Below the pieces are notes generated by a model. It was not told where the DNA came from. It was given only the letters and a program-made list of their open reading frames with translations, and did not search any database. A program made the translations under genes and the position numbers. Positions 35,276-44,853 of a stretch of 64,000 bases of DNA are shown here, piece after piece (the stretch's first letter is position 1; every line of letters begins with the position of its first letter). The DNA is taken from NCBI GenBank assembly GCA_963825685.1, contig CAWGUD010000024.1, forward strand, positions 9,979-73,978, read 5' to 3'. The DNA comes from JAOUEA01 sp963825685 (GTDB taxonomy: Bacteria > Actinomycetota > UBA4738 > HRBIN12).

Positions 35276-38200
35276 GTGAGCCTGGCCCCCTTCTCCCCCG
35301 CGGTGCGCGAGTGGTTCGAGGCGTCGTTCGACGCCCCCACCCCGGCGCAGTCGAAGGGCTGGAAGGCGATCGCGAAGGGCGAGCACACGTTGGTGCTCGC
35401 CCCGACCGGGTCGGGCAAGACGCTCGCCGCGTTCCTGTGGGCGATCGACCGACTCGCGACCGAGAGGCCTCCGGCCGAGCCCAGTGCGCGCACCCGGGTC
35501 GTGTACATCTCGCCGCTGCGGGCGCTGGCGGTCGACGTGGAGAAGAACCTCCGAGCGCCACTGACAGGCATCCGGCACGTGGCGGAACGTTCCGGCTCCG
35601 GACTCGCGCACGACCCCGCGGTCGGGGTCCGCACCGGGGACACGCCCACCCGGGAGCGGCGACAGATGCTCGCCCACCCGCCCGACATCCTGATCACGAC
35701 GCCCGAGTCGCTCTACCTGATGCTCACATCGTCGGCACGCGAGACCCTGCGGGGAGTCACGACCGTGATCGTCGACGAGATCCACTCGCTCGCCGGCACG
35801 AAGCGAGGCGCCCACCTCGCTCTCTCCCTCGAGCGCCTCGACGCGCTCGCAGACGCGGCGCCTCAGCGCATCGGCCTCTCGGCCACGCAGCGTCCGCTCC
35901 AGACGATCGCGCGATTCCTCGGCGGCCATGCCGACGACGGCGAGCCGCGTCCGGTCTCGATCGTCGACGCCGGACATCGCAAGCCGATGGAGCTCGAGGT
36001 CGTCGTGCCGGTCGAGGACATGGGCTCGCTCGGCCAGCCGATGGATGTGCCCGCCAGCGGTCCTGCGGCGGCGGGGCCCCCGCGCACGTCGATCTGGCCG
36101 TCGATCCATCCGCGGCTGCTCGAACTGATCCGAACGCACCGATCGACGATCGTCTTCGTGAACGGCCGCCGGCTCGCCGAGCGGCTCGCCGCGCAGCTGA
36201 ACGAGCTCGCCGAGGAGGACCTCGTCCGCACCCACCACGGGTCGATCGCCCGCGAGCAACGGCTCGAGGTCGAGGATGCCCTGAAGTCCGGACGGCTCCG
36301 CGCGATCGTGGCCACGAGCAGCCTCGAGCTCGGCATCGACATGGGTGCGGTCGATCTCGTCGTCCAGGTCGAATCGCCGGGATCGGTGGCCAGCGGACTG
36401 CAGCGCATCGGCCGGGCGGGCCACCAGGTGGGCCAGCCGAGCAAGGGGAAGATCTTCCCGAAGTTCCGCGGCGACCTGCTCGAGGCGAGCGTCGTCGCCG
36501 AACGCATGCTGGCCGGCGCGATCGAGGAGACGAGGGTGCCTCGCGACCCGCTCGACGTGCTCGCGCAGCAGCTCGTCGCGATGTGCGCGGTCGACGAGTG
36601 GCGTGTCGACGACCTCTATACAACGGTGCGCCGGGCCGAGAACTTCTCCGCGCTGTCGCACGAGATCTTCCTCGCGGTGCTCGACCTGCTCGCGGGGCGA
36701 TACCCGAGCGACGGGTTCGCCGAGCTGCGACCGCGATTGGTCTGGGACCGGCAGACCGACGTCGTCCGGGCACGCGACGGCGCCGGTCGGATCGCGATCA
36801 CGAGCGGCGGCACGATCCCCGACCGCGGGCTGTTCGGGGTGTTCCTCGCCGACGGCACCCGCGTGGGCGAGCTCGACGAGGAGATGGTCTACGAGTCGCG
36901 GCGCGGCGAGGTCTTCCTGCTCGGCGCCTCGAGCTGGCGTATCGACGACATCACGCGGGACCGCGTGGTGGTCTCCCCCGCCCCGGGCGAACCCGGCAAG
37001 ATGCCCTTCTGGCACGGGGACAAGCCCGGCCGCCCCATCGAGCTCGGGCGGGCGATCGGAGCGTTCACGCGCGAGCTCCGGGGGGCGCGCCGCGGCGGGG
37101 CCCTCGCGCGGCTGCGCGACGAGGTCGGACTCGATGCGTGGGCCGCCGACAACCTCGTCGCCTACCTCGAGGAGCAGGCGGAGGCCACCGGCGCCGTCCC
37201 CGACGACCGCACGATCGTCGTCGAGCGGTTCCGCGACGAGATCGGCGACTGGCGCGTCTGCGTGCTGTCGCCCTTCGGGAACCAGGTGCACGCACCGTGG
37301 GGGCTCGCGATCGAGGCGAGGCTCGAGGAACGGTTCGGACCCGGCGCGCAGGTGCTCTGGGGCGACGACGGCATCGTGATCCGGCTCCCCGAGGCCGTCG
37401 AGCGCATCCCGGTCGAGGACCTGCTGTTCGAGCCCGAGCAGGTGGAGGCCGCCGTCGTCGAGGCGTTGCCGGGCACGGCGATGTTCGCGAGCGTCTTCCG
37501 CGAGGCGAGCGCGCGGGCCCTCCTGCTCCCCCGGCAACGGCCGGGCACGCGCACGCCCCTGTGGCAGCAGCGGCAACGCAGCGCCGACCTGCTCGTGGAG
37601 GCCGCGAAGCACCCCACGTTCCCGATGCTGCTCGAGACGACCCGCGAGTGCCTGCGCGACGTCTTCGACGTGCCGGCCCTGCGCGAGGTGATGGGCGACC
37701 TGCGGTCGCGGCGCACGAAGCTCGTGGCGGTCGAGACCGAGCACGCGTCGCCGTTCGCGCAGTCGCTGCTGTTCCGGTGGATCGCGGTCTTCATGTACGA
37801 GGGGGACGCGCCCCTTGCCGAACGCCGCGCCGCCGCCCTTTCCCTCGATCGCGACCTGCTGCGCGAGCTCCTCGGGGCCGAGGAGCTCCGCGACCTGTTG
37901 GACCCGCGAGCGATCGACGAGGTCACGATCGAGCTGCAGCGACTCGCAGAGGGTCGCCGAGCCAAGAGCATCGACGGCGTGCACGACCTGCTCCGAGACC
38001 TCGGGCCGCTCGACGACGACGAGGTGCGCGCACGCGTCGACGGCGAGGCCGACGCGTGGATGCGCGCGCTGATCGACGACGGGCGCGCGATCCTCGTGCG
38101 GGTCGCCGGCGAGGAACGTCTCGCGGCGGTCGAGGACGCCGCGCGCCTGCGAGACGCCCTGGGTGTGTCCCTCCCCCGTGGGTTGCCCGGGGTCTTCACC

Positions 38201-39688
38201 GGCCCGACCGATCGACCCCTGCGCGACCTCGTCGCGCGCTACGCACGCACGCACGGGCCGTTCGTGCCGGCCGAACCCGCGGCACGCTTCGGCGTCGCCG
38301 TCGACCGGGTCCAGGCCACCCTGGTCGAGCTCGAGACCGAGGGCACGCTGGCCCAGGGCGGGTTCTCACCCGGGGGCGTCGAGCACGAGTGGTGCGATAC
38401 CGACGTGCTCCGGCGGCTGCGTCAACGCTCCCTCGCGGCGCTCCGGCGCGAGGTCGAACCGGTCGAGGCCGCGGCGTTCGCCCGCTTCCTGCCCGCGTGG
38501 CAGGGGGCCGACCGCCCGAACGGAGCATCGGACGCACTCGTCGAAGCGGTCGGACACCTGCAGGGGGCGGCGATCCCGGCATCGATCCTCGAGACCGACG
38601 TGCTGCCGGCCCGCGTGCGCGCGTACCGCCCCGCCGACCTCGATGCGCTGGCCGCGAGCGGCGACCTCGTCTGGGTCGGGGCGGGCGGCCTCGGAGCCGA
38701 CGACGGGCGGGTGGTGCTCTGCTTCCGCGGGCAGGCGAGATCGCTCCTGCGCGACCGTCTCGACGGCGAGCGACCCGACGGCGCCCTCCACGAGGCGATC
38801 CGCGCGCACCTGGCCGGGCGTGGTGCGTCGTTCTGGGTCGACCTCGTGCAGGCAGCCGGCACCGCCGACGAGCGCGTGCTCCTGACCGCCCTCTGGGATC
38901 TGGTGTGGGCGGGAGAGGTGACGAACGACACGCTCGCACCGCTCCGCGCGTTCGTACGCGGCGCGTCGGCCAAGATCCGCGCGTCTCAGCCCGGCAGGCG
39001 ACCCCGTCCGGGCGCCTTGCGCAGGGCCGGGCCGCCTGCCGGAGCCGGCCGCTGGTCGCTGACCGCCACGCTCCTCGATCCGCCCGCCTCGCCAACCGAG
39101 GCCGCGCACGCGCGTGCGCTGCAGCTCCTCGATCGACACGGCGTCGTGACGCGTGAGGCCGCCCTGGCCGAGGGCACCCCCGGCGGGTACGCAGGCGTCT
39201 ATCCGGTGCTGAAGGCGATGGAGGACGCGGGCACGGTGCGGCGCGGGTACTTCGTCGCCGGGCTCGGGGCGGCGCAATTCGCGATGCCGGGGGCCGTCGA
39301 CCGGCTCCGCGCGACAAGGGCACCGACCGGACACGACGAACCGGCTGCGCTCGTGCTCGCCGCGGCAGACCCGGCGCAGCCGTACGGAGCCGCACTCCCC
39401 TGGCCGGCCGGCGCCGGGCGACCCTCCCGCGCGGCCGGGGCGTACGTCGTGCTCGTCGACGGCGGCATCGCCGCCTTCCTCGAGCGGGGAGGACGCTCGC
39501 TCACCACCTTCGGCGTCGACGCCGACCCGTGGGCCGACGCGCTGGCATCCCTCGTGAAGGACGGGCGGCTCCGGCGGGTCGAGCTGGTCCGCATCGACGG
39601 TGAGCCGTCCGCGGCGTCGCCCCACGCCGAGCGGCTGCGCCTCGCCGGGTTCGTCGACGGGTACCGCGGGCTCACGCTCCGGGGCTGA
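35276..39688 (+). CDS. lhr: Lhr-type ATP-dependent helicase
   Basis: 1470 residues, the full length of the large Lhr family and uninterrupted. The helicase core has LAPTGSGKTLAAFLWAID (Walker A), VIVDEIHSLAGTKRG (DEIH), LSATQRPL and QRIGRAGHQVGQPSKG (motif VI). A winged-helix/beta-barrel region and a long C-terminal domain follow, as in mycobacterial Lhr. It unwinds RNA-DNA and DNA duplexes 3'-to-5' and acts in DNA repair. The start is GTG. Ten bases after the stop lies nei, the same order as in Mycobacterium tuberculosis (Rv3296-Rv3297). Confidence 0.95.
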   Translation: MSLAPFSPAVREWFEASFDAPTPAQSKGWKAIAKGEHTLVLAPTGSGKTLAAFLWAIDRLATERPPAEPSARTRVVYISPLRALAVDVEKNLRAPLTGIRHVAERSGSGLAHDPAVGVRTGDTPTRERRQMLAHPPDILITTPESLYLMLTSSARETLRGVTTVIVDEIHSLAGTKRGAHLALSLERLDALADAAPQRIGLSATQRPLQTIARFLGGHADDGEPRPVSIVDAGHRKPMELEVVVPVEDMGSLGQPMDVPASGPAAAGPPRTSIWPSIHPRLLELIRTHRSTIVFVNGRRLAERLAAQLNELAEEDLVRTHHGSIAREQRLEVEDALKSGRLRAIVATSSLELGIDMGAVDLVVQVESPGSVASGLQRIGRAGHQVGQPSKGKIFPKFRGDLLEASVVAERMLAGAIEETRVPRDPLDVLAQQLVAMCAVDEWRVDDLYTTVRRAENFSALSHEIFLAVLDLLAGRYPSDGFAELRPRLVWDRQTDVVRARDGAGRIAITSGGTIPDRGLFGVFLADGTRVGELDEEMVYESRRGEVFLLGASSWRIDDITRDRVVVSPAPGEPGKMPFWHGDKPGRPIELGRAIGAFTRELRGARRGGALARLRDEVGLDAWAADNLVAYLEEQAEATGAVPDDRTIVVERFRDEIGDWRVCVLSPFGNQVHAPWGLAIEARLEERFGPGAQVLWGDDGIVIRLPEAVERIPVEDLLFEPEQVEAAVVEALPGTAMFASVFREASARALLLPRQRPGTRTPLWQQRQRSADLLVEAAKHPTFPMLLETTRECLRDVFDVPALREVMGDLRSRRTKLVAVETEHASPFAQSLLFRWIAVFMYEGDAPLAERRAAALSLDRDLLRELLGAEELRDLLDPRAIDEVTIELQRLAEGRRAKSIDGVHDLLRDLGPLDDDEVRARVDGEADAWMRALIDDGRAILVRVAGEERLAAVEDAARLRDALGVSLPRGLPGVFTGPTDRPLRDLVARYARTHGPFVPAEPAARFGVAVDRVQATLVELETEGTLAQGGFSPGGVEHEWCDTDVLRRLRQRSLAALRREVEPVEAAAFARFLPAWQGADRPNGASDALVEAVGHLQGAAIPASILETDVLPARVRAYRPADLDALAASGDLVWVGAGGLGADDGRVVLCFRGQARSLLRDRLDGERPDGALHEAIRAHLAGRGASFWVDLVQAAGTADERVLLTALWDLVWAGEVTNDTLAPLRAFVRGASAKIRASQPGRRPRPGALRRAGPPAGAGRWSLTATLLDPPASPTEAAHARALQLLDRHGVVTREAALAEGTPGGYAGVYPVLKAMEDAGTVRRGYFVAGLGAAQFAMPGAVDRLRATRAPTGHDEPAALVLAAADPAQPYGAALPWPAGAGRPSRAAGAYVVLVDGGIAAFLERGGRSLTTFGVDADPWADALASLVKDGRLRRVELVRIDGEPSAASPHAERLRLAGFVDGYRGLTLRG

Positions 39689-39698
39689 GGCGTTCTTC

Positions 39699-40484
39699 GT
39701 GCCCGAGGGCGACACGATCCACCGCACGGCTGCCTCGCTCGGGAGGGCACTCGACGGCGCGGTGATCGCGCGGTTCGAGGCACCGCGTCTGCGAGGCACG
39801 GGCAGGCATCACCCCGTCCCGCGGCCCGGAGAGCGCGTCGATCGCGTCCGTGCGCGTGGCAAGCACCTGCTGATCAGGTGCGCCGGCGGGCTCACGCTGC
39901 ACACCCACATGCGCATGAGTGGGTCGTGGCATCTCTACCGCCCCGGAGAACGGTGGCGGAGGAGCGCGGGGAGCATGGTGGCCACGGTCGGCACGACCGA
40001 CGTCGACGCGGTCTGCTTCGCCGCGCCCGTGATCGAGCTGCTCACCGACGCCGAGCTCGACCGCCACCCCGTGCTCGCCGCGCTCGGACCGGACCTGTGC
40101 GAGGCTGGCGCGGACCTGGACGAGGTCGTCCGCAGGCTCGACGCCCTCGACCCGGCCACCGAGACCGGGGTCGCGCTGCTCGACCAGACCGTGGCGGCGG
40201 GCATCGGCAACGTGTACCGGGCCGAGGCGGCGTGGGCCTGCGGCGTCGACCCGTTCCGCCCGATCGCGAGGCTCGACGATCGAACTCGGCGTGAGCTCTA
40301 CGCCACCGCGAGCCGGCAGCTCAGATCGAACCTCGGGACCCGACGGCGGACGACGGTCCCCGGCGGCCTCGCCGTCTACGACCGGGCGGGCCGCGCGTGT
40401 CCGCGATGCGGCGATGCGATCGTCACGCGGCGTCAGGGCGAGCAGGCGCGCAGCGTGTGGTGGTGCCCCGGCTGCCAGCGGTGA
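39699..40484 (+). CDS. nei: Endonuclease VIII-like DNA glycosylase
   Basis: 261 residues. After the initiator it begins PEGDTIHRTA, with Pro2 and Glu3 as the catalytic pair of the Fpg/Nei family. The Lys loop (RGKHLLIRC), HTHMRMSGSW and the helix-two-turn-helix GIGNVYRAEAAW are present, and the C-terminal zinc finger is CPRCGD plus CPGC. It removes oxidised pyrimidines and nicks the strand. The GTG at 39699 is fixed by this Pro2. In an operon with lhr. Confidence 0.95.
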   Translation: MPEGDTIHRTAASLGRALDGAVIARFEAPRLRGTGRHHPVPRPGERVDRVRARGKHLLIRCAGGLTLHTHMRMSGSWHLYRPGERWRRSAGSMVATVGTTDVDAVCFAAPVIELLTDAELDRHPVLAALGPDLCEAGADLDEVVRRLDALDPATETGVALLDQTVAAGIGNVYRAEAAWACGVDPFRPIARLDDRTRRELYATASRQLRSNLGTRRRTTVPGGLAVYDRAGRACPRCGDAIVTRRQGEQARSVWWCPGCQR

Positions 40485-40547
40485 CCGGAGGACCGGCCCG
40501 ACACCGCGGGAGGGGCGTCGACCCGAGGCGGCTGCCACACTGGCGCC

Positions 40548-42125
40548 ATGGAGATGCACGCCTCCGGCCGCACGTGGGCCGCCGCGACGCCCCACACCCT
40601 GGCCACCGAGGCGGCCGCGATCGCCTTCGAGCGAGGCGGGAACGCGATCGACGCGGCGCTCGCCGCGGCGACCACGCTCGCGGTCGTCTATCCGCACATG
40701 TGCGGCGTCGGCGGCGACCTGTTCGCACTGGTGCAGCAGCCGGCGGGCGATGTGGTGGCGATCAACGCCAGCGGCCGCGCGCCCGCGGGCGCCACCACCG
40801 CCTTGGCGGGCGCCGAGGGCGGGACGACGATGCCGGAGCACGGCCCTTTCAGCGTCACCGTGCCCGGCGCGGTGAGCGGCTGGGAGGCCCTGCATCGCCA
40901 GGGGGCGAACCTGGCATGGGCCGACGCGTTCACCGCTGCGATCGCGTACGCCCACGGCGGCGTGAGCGTGGCGCCCGACCTCGCAGGGACGCTCGACGAG
41001 GACGCCGGTCGCCTCCTGAGCGACCCCGGCATGGCGCAGGTGTTCTTCCCCGACGGGCGCCCCGCGCAGGTCCACGCGCAGGTCCGCCAACCAGCCCTCG
41101 GCGCCACCCTGCAGGCGATCGCCGAGCGGGGCACGGAGGTCTGGTACAACGGCGAGCTCGGCGAGCGGTTCACGCGGGGGCTCCGATCGCTCGGCGTGCC
41201 GATCGACCTCGCCGACATGGCCGGACACCGCGCCGACCTGGGAACGCCGCTCCGTGCACGCTTCGCCGGCGTCGACGTGCTCGTGCACCCGCCGAACTCA
41301 CAGGGATTCGTGCTGCTCGAGGCCCTCTCGTTGATCGAGCGTCTGGAGATCGACCCCGACCCGCTCGGACCAGATGCGGGCGTGCTGGCCCACGTGCTCC
41401 GCGCCTCGGCACGTGATCGCGATCGCCACCTCGCCGACCCCGACCGCATGCGCGTGCATCCCTCGACGCTGCTCGACGACGGGCACCTCGGCGCGGTGGC
41501 CGACGAGGTCCGGGCCGGCGTGCCCGGTCCACCGCCGGGCCTCACGCGGCGCGCCGGCGACACGATCGCGCTCGTGACCGCCGATGCCGAGGGCCGAGGC
41601 GTCTCCCTGATCCAGAGCCTCTACGACGGCTTCGGGTCCGGGCTGCTGGAGCCGACCACGGGCGTCGTCGCCCAGAATCGTGGCGCGTGCTTCACCCTCG
41701 AGCCCGGCCATCCCAACCTGCTCGCCGCGGGGGCGAGGCCCGCGCACACGCTGATGCCGGTGGTCGTGCAACGCGACGGACGCCTCGAGGCCGTGGCCGG
41801 CACGATGGGCGGCTCGGCGCAGCCACAGATCGTCGCGATGACGCTGGCGCGCGCGCTCGCCATGGGGACGAGCCCCGCCGACGCCGTCGCGGCTCCGCGC
41901 TGGCTGGTCGGCGGCATGGCCCCGGAACGAGAGACGCCCGAGGTGCTCGCCGAGGCCGGTGTGCCTGCCCCGACGGTCGCCGCGCTCACGGCGTCGGGGT
42001 ATCGAGTGCGGACGGTGCCGGCACAGAGCGGAGCGGTCGGACATGCGCACATGATCCGCGCCGTACCGGGCGGGTTCGAGGCCGGAAGCGATCCCCGCGC
42101 CGACGGTGGCGCCCTCGCCTCCTGA
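40548..42125 (+). CDS. ggt: Gamma-glutamyltransferase family protein
   Basis: 525 residues. Blocks of the family are TLATEAAAIAFERGGNAIDAALAAA, HMCGVGGDLFALV and PPNSQGFVLLEALSLIE. The autoprocessing Thr lies in GDTIALVTADAEG, and GGSAQPQIVAMTLARAL is near the end. No signal peptide is visible, so it may act in the cytoplasm, unlike the periplasmic E. coli enzyme. It could act on glutathione-like or other gamma-glutamyl compounds, or as an acylase. Confidence 0.9.
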   Translation: MEMHASGRTWAAATPHTLATEAAAIAFERGGNAIDAALAAATTLAVVYPHMCGVGGDLFALVQQPAGDVVAINASGRAPAGATTALAGAEGGTTMPEHGPFSVTVPGAVSGWEALHRQGANLAWADAFTAAIAYAHGGVSVAPDLAGTLDEDAGRLLSDPGMAQVFFPDGRPAQVHAQVRQPALGATLQAIAERGTEVWYNGELGERFTRGLRSLGVPIDLADMAGHRADLGTPLRARFAGVDVLVHPPNSQGFVLLEALSLIERLEIDPDPLGPDAGVLAHVLRASARDRDRHLADPDRMRVHPSTLLDDGHLGAVADEVRAGVPGPPPGLTRRAGDTIALVTADAEGRGVSLIQSLYDGFGSGLLEPTTGVVAQNRGACFTLEPGHPNLLAAGARPAHTLMPVVVQRDGRLEAVAGTMGGSAQPQIVAMTLARALAMGTSPADAVAAPRWLVGGMAPERETPEVLAEAGVPAPTVAALTASGYRVRTVPAQSGAVGHAHMIRAVPGGFEAGSDPRADGGALAS

Positions 42126-42136
42126 CGGAGCCCTCG

Positions 42137-42625
42137 TCAGTCGGGCTCGCGGTGCAGCTCGGCGGCGAGGTGCCGCGTCATCGCGGTCGAGCCCGTGGCC
42201 ATGTCGATCTCGTAGCGCATGACGTCCCCCTCGACCCGATAGCGCCTGACGAGCCCGACGACGTCCATGCCGGTGGTGGTGCGACCGATCGATCTCGTCG
42301 CCACCTCGATCGTCGTCAGCGGACCCGTCGTGGTCACCGTTCCCTCGGCGACCTCGGTGAGTCCGAGCGGATGCGCGAGGGTCAGCTCCACGCGGTCGGC
42401 CGAGGAGCCCGGACGCCAGAAGCCGCGCTCGAAGTGCAGCGGCGATCCGTCATCGGCGAGCCAGCTGCGCTGTGAGGACAGCAGGAAGTTGTCGCCGACG
42501 TGTTCGAAGCGCATCCATTCGCCGTAGTCGAACGCGTCGATCGTCGGATACTCGCCGCGACCCTCCCCCGACCAGGAGCCCAGCACGACCTGCAGGGGCC
42601 TCAGGTCCGGGTGGAGCTCGGTCAT
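42137..42625 (-). CDS. Nitrobindin-like haem-binding protein
   Basis: 162 residues of the beta-barrel nitrobindin family: the signature GSWSGEGRGEYPTI near residue 18 and the C-terminal MTRHLAAELHREP, whose His is the haem ligand in homologues. Such proteins bind ferric haem, convert peroxynitrite to nitrate and bind NO. Its start codon overlaps the stop of a small upstream gene. Confidence 0.92.
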   Translation of the reverse strand: MTELHPDLRPLQVVLGSWSGEGRGEYPTIDAFDYGEWMRFEHVGDNFLLSSQRSWLADDGSPLHFERGFWRPGSSADRVELTLAHPLGLTEVAEGTVTTTGPLTTIEVATRSIGRTTTGMDVVGLVRRYRVEGDVMRYEIDMATGSTAMTRHLAAELHREPD

Positions 42626-42828
42626 CGAGCGGGGTGCGTGGGTGCCTCCGGCGCGACGCCGGCCGTGGCCTCGGGCACGAGCGTGACCATCGCGCCGTCG
42701 ATGCGCGCACCGAGTCGTGCCGTACTGCGTTCGAGCCGTTCGACGCGCTCGAGCAGCGCTCGGTCGCGCGCTCGGGCTTGGAGCTCGAGCACCGCCTGGT
42801 TCGGCGCCGGTCGTTCGATCGTGGTCAC
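42622..42828 (-). CDS. Small helical protein upstream of nitrobindin
   Basis: 68 residues: a single amphipathic helix (LELQARARDRALLERVERLE) and a short Pro/Ala tail. It overlaps the nitrobindin start by 4 bp, so the two are translationally coupled. No family recognised. Confidence 0.5.
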   Translation of the reverse strand: MTTIERPAPNQAVLELQARARDRALLERVERLERSTARLGARIDGAMVTLVPEATAGVAPEAPTHPAR

Positions 42829-42925
42829 GTCCCCTCCAGAACCCGATGACTCGGCTCGAGCCTATCGTCGACGCCCCGAGCGCTCAACCCGGGGTTGCGC
42901 CCCTTTCGGCTACCGTGTGTCGACG

Positions 42926-43701
42926 ATGCCGACGCTCGCCCGCCTCAACGTGACGCCAGTGAAGGGGACGGCCATCCATCACCCAGGATCGGCGACGCTC
43001 ACCGGCGTGGGGATCCCCCAGGACCGCGCCTTCTACCTCGTCGACGAGTGGGGAGAGCTGTTCAGCGGCAGCACGTTCGGGCCGCTGGTCGCCATCGTGG
43101 CCGACTTCGACAGCGCGAGTGAACACCTGTCGCTCCGCTTCCCCGACGGCTCGGTGGTCGAGTCGCCTGCCGACGCGCTGGGCGCCGAGGAGACCACGAA
43201 CTTCTACGGACGGGCCGTGGCCGCGCACGTCGTCGAGGGGCCGTTCGCCGATGCGATCTCGTCGTACTGCGCGCGGCCGGTCCGGCTCCTGCGATGCGAC
43301 CGCGAGGGCGACGGAGCCGACGTCGAGCCGATCACGGTCGTCTCCGTCGAGTCCGTGCGCGACCTCGCCGAACGCGGACGATACGAGGGAACGCTCGACG
43401 CGCGCCGGTTCCGGCTCAACCTCGAGCTCGAGGGCTGCGATCCCTACGAGGAGGACTCGTGGGAAGGCCGTCACGTGCAGGTCGGCGCAGCCACGATCGA
43501 GGTGATCGGCCAGGTGCCTCGGTGCGTGTTCACCACGAAGGATCCCGTGACGGGCGAGAAGGACTGGGACACCCTCACCCAGATCGCGAAGTACCGACCT
43601 CGCATCGCGGGCGACGGTGGCCTGCCGTTCGGCATGTACGCCCGTGTCCTGGAAGCGGGCCCCGTCCGGGTCGGCGACGCCGTCACGCCTCGCCCTCCTG
43701 A
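42926..43701 (+). CDS. MOSC-domain protein
   Basis: About 258 residues from the ATG at 42926. N-terminal LARLNVTPVKG and the GIPQDRAFYLVDEWGELFSG block are the MOSC N-terminal beta-barrel; the C-terminal FRLNLELEG, WEGRHVQVG, RCVFTTKDPVTGEKD are the MOSC core. Eukaryotic relatives (mARC) carry a molybdenum cofactor and reduce N-hydroxylated compounds. In the given sequence the frame stays open into the next gene; a one-base change near 43690 brings it to the TGA at 43699-43701, the natural end. Confidence 0.85.
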
Positions 43702-43850
43702 ACGCCGTTCATCCGGCGATCCTCCGGAGCGGCTGCAACACACCGATTTCTGGGTATCGACCAGCGCCCTTCGGCCGCCGAACCCTCCCTTGAGCGTGTC
43801 GTGCAGCACACCTGCGCACGACCAGGACGACCACGAGGAGGAGCGCTCGC

Positions 43851-44318
43851 ATGAAGGTGTCGAAGAAGCTGACCATCGGCGCGTTGTTCGCCGGCGCCAT
43901 GCTGGCCGGGAGCATCGCGTTCGCGGCCTGGACGGCGACCGGATCGGGCTCGGGCTACGCCAAGGCCACGAACGCCGCGGCCCTGACCACGGTCGACGTG
44001 TCCACGAGCACCGTCGCCGACCTGTACCCCGGTGCCACCGGCGACCTGCTGCTGCGCATCAGCAACCCGAACCCGTACCCCGTGACCGTGACCGACGTCG
44101 ACGGCTCGGGCGTGATCGACTCGAACGTCGGCGCGTGTGACGGAGCGACCGGCGTGACGTTCACCGATCAGTCGGGCCTCGACCTCGACGTGCCGGCGAA
44201 CGGCGCCGCCACGTTCACGCTGGCCGACTCGGTCCAGATGAGCAACGCGTCCGACAACGCCTGCCAGGGCGCCGTCTTCACGGTTCCGGTGGACCTGTCG
44301 GGTCTCAGCGACGCCTGA
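43851..44318 (+). CDS. Secreted TasA/camelysin-like protein
   Basis: 155 residues. The signal peptide (KKLTIGALFAGAMLAGSIAFA) is followed by AAWTATGSGSGYAKATNA and an Ig-like beta domain with NPNPYPVTVTDVDGSG and a pair of cysteines (GACDG, NACQG). This is the SipW-dependent/TasA type of secreted protein common in high-GC Gram-positives. It is the first gene of a three-gene operon (43851-46373), with a hairpin before the second. Confidence 0.7.
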   Translation: MKVSKKLTIGALFAGAMLAGSIAFAAWTATGSGSGYAKATNAAALTTVDVSTSTVADLYPGATGDLLLRISNPNPYPVTVTDVDGSGVIDSNVGACDGATGVTFTDQSGLDLDVPANGAATFTLADSVQMSNASDNACQGAVFTVPVDLSGLSDA

Positions 44319-44346
44319 TCCCGACGCAGCACGCCACGACGGCCGG

Positions 44347-44377
44347 CCGAGAGGACGGGGTCTCCCCGTCCTCTCGG
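44347..44377 (+). terminator. Intercistronic hairpin in the secreted-protein operon
   Basis: A perfect 14-bp stem with a three-base loop: ccgagaggacgggg (44347-44360) and ccccgtcctctcgg (44364-44377). It lies between the first and second genes. It may partly end transcription so that the first gene is made in excess, or stabilise its mRNA. Confidence 0.65.
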
Positions 44378-44400
44378 GCCGTCCGCACGGAAGGTGAGCG

Positions 44401-44853
44401 ATGGTCCGAACCCCCCGACGAGTCAGGATCCGGCGGCTGCTGATCGGAGGCGCCCTCGTGCTCGCGACCGCCGTCGCGACGGCGGCGGAGCGGACCCCGT
44501 CGCCGACGACGCCGTCGGGATCGCCCGGCGTGGCGGCGTCACCCCGCTTCCGCATCAGCGGGCACGTCACGGGCCTGTATCCCGGCGCCAGGACCCGCAT
44601 GCGCCTCACGCTGCGCAATCCGAACCCCTACGCGATCGAGGTCACGAGGATCCGGACGTCCGTGCAGGTCCCCGCTCGCTCCTCGTGCCCGGCGCGCAGC
44701 ATCAAGGTCAAGCGGTTCACGGGGTCCCGCCGCATCGCTCCGAGGGCCGTCGTGCGGGTGAAGGTCAACGTGAGCATGCGCGCGAAGGCGCCGAACGCGT
44801 GCGCCGGCCAGCGCTACCGCCTCAGGTACCGAGGGTGGGCGACCCGGGCATGA
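44401..44853 (+). CDS. Secreted protein paralogous in part to the first gene of the operon
   Basis: 150 residues. An N-terminal basic region and signal helix (LLIGGALVLATAVATAA) precede a short Ser/Pro linker and a beta domain with GLYPGARTRMRLTLRNPNPYAIEVTRI, which mirrors the LYPGATGDLLLRISNPNPYPVTVTDV segment of the previous protein. Two cysteines (SSCPAR, NACAGQ) match its pair. Very Arg/Lys-rich, pI clearly basic. Its stop overlaps the next start as ATGA. Confidence 0.65.
   Translation: MVRTPRRVRIRRLLIGGALVLATAVATAAERTPSPTTPSGSPGVAASPRFRISGHVTGLYPGARTRMRLTLRNPNPYAIEVTRIRTSVQVPARSSCPARSIKVKRFTGSRRIAPRAVVRVKVNVSMRAKAPNACAGQRYRLRYRGWATRA

Noticed and set aside
35250..38254. A very long gene antisense to lhr
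   Set aside because: The open frame is a by-product of G/C-rich third positions in lhr. Its composition is Arg/Asp/His-rich without domains, while the lhr frame has every helicase motif.
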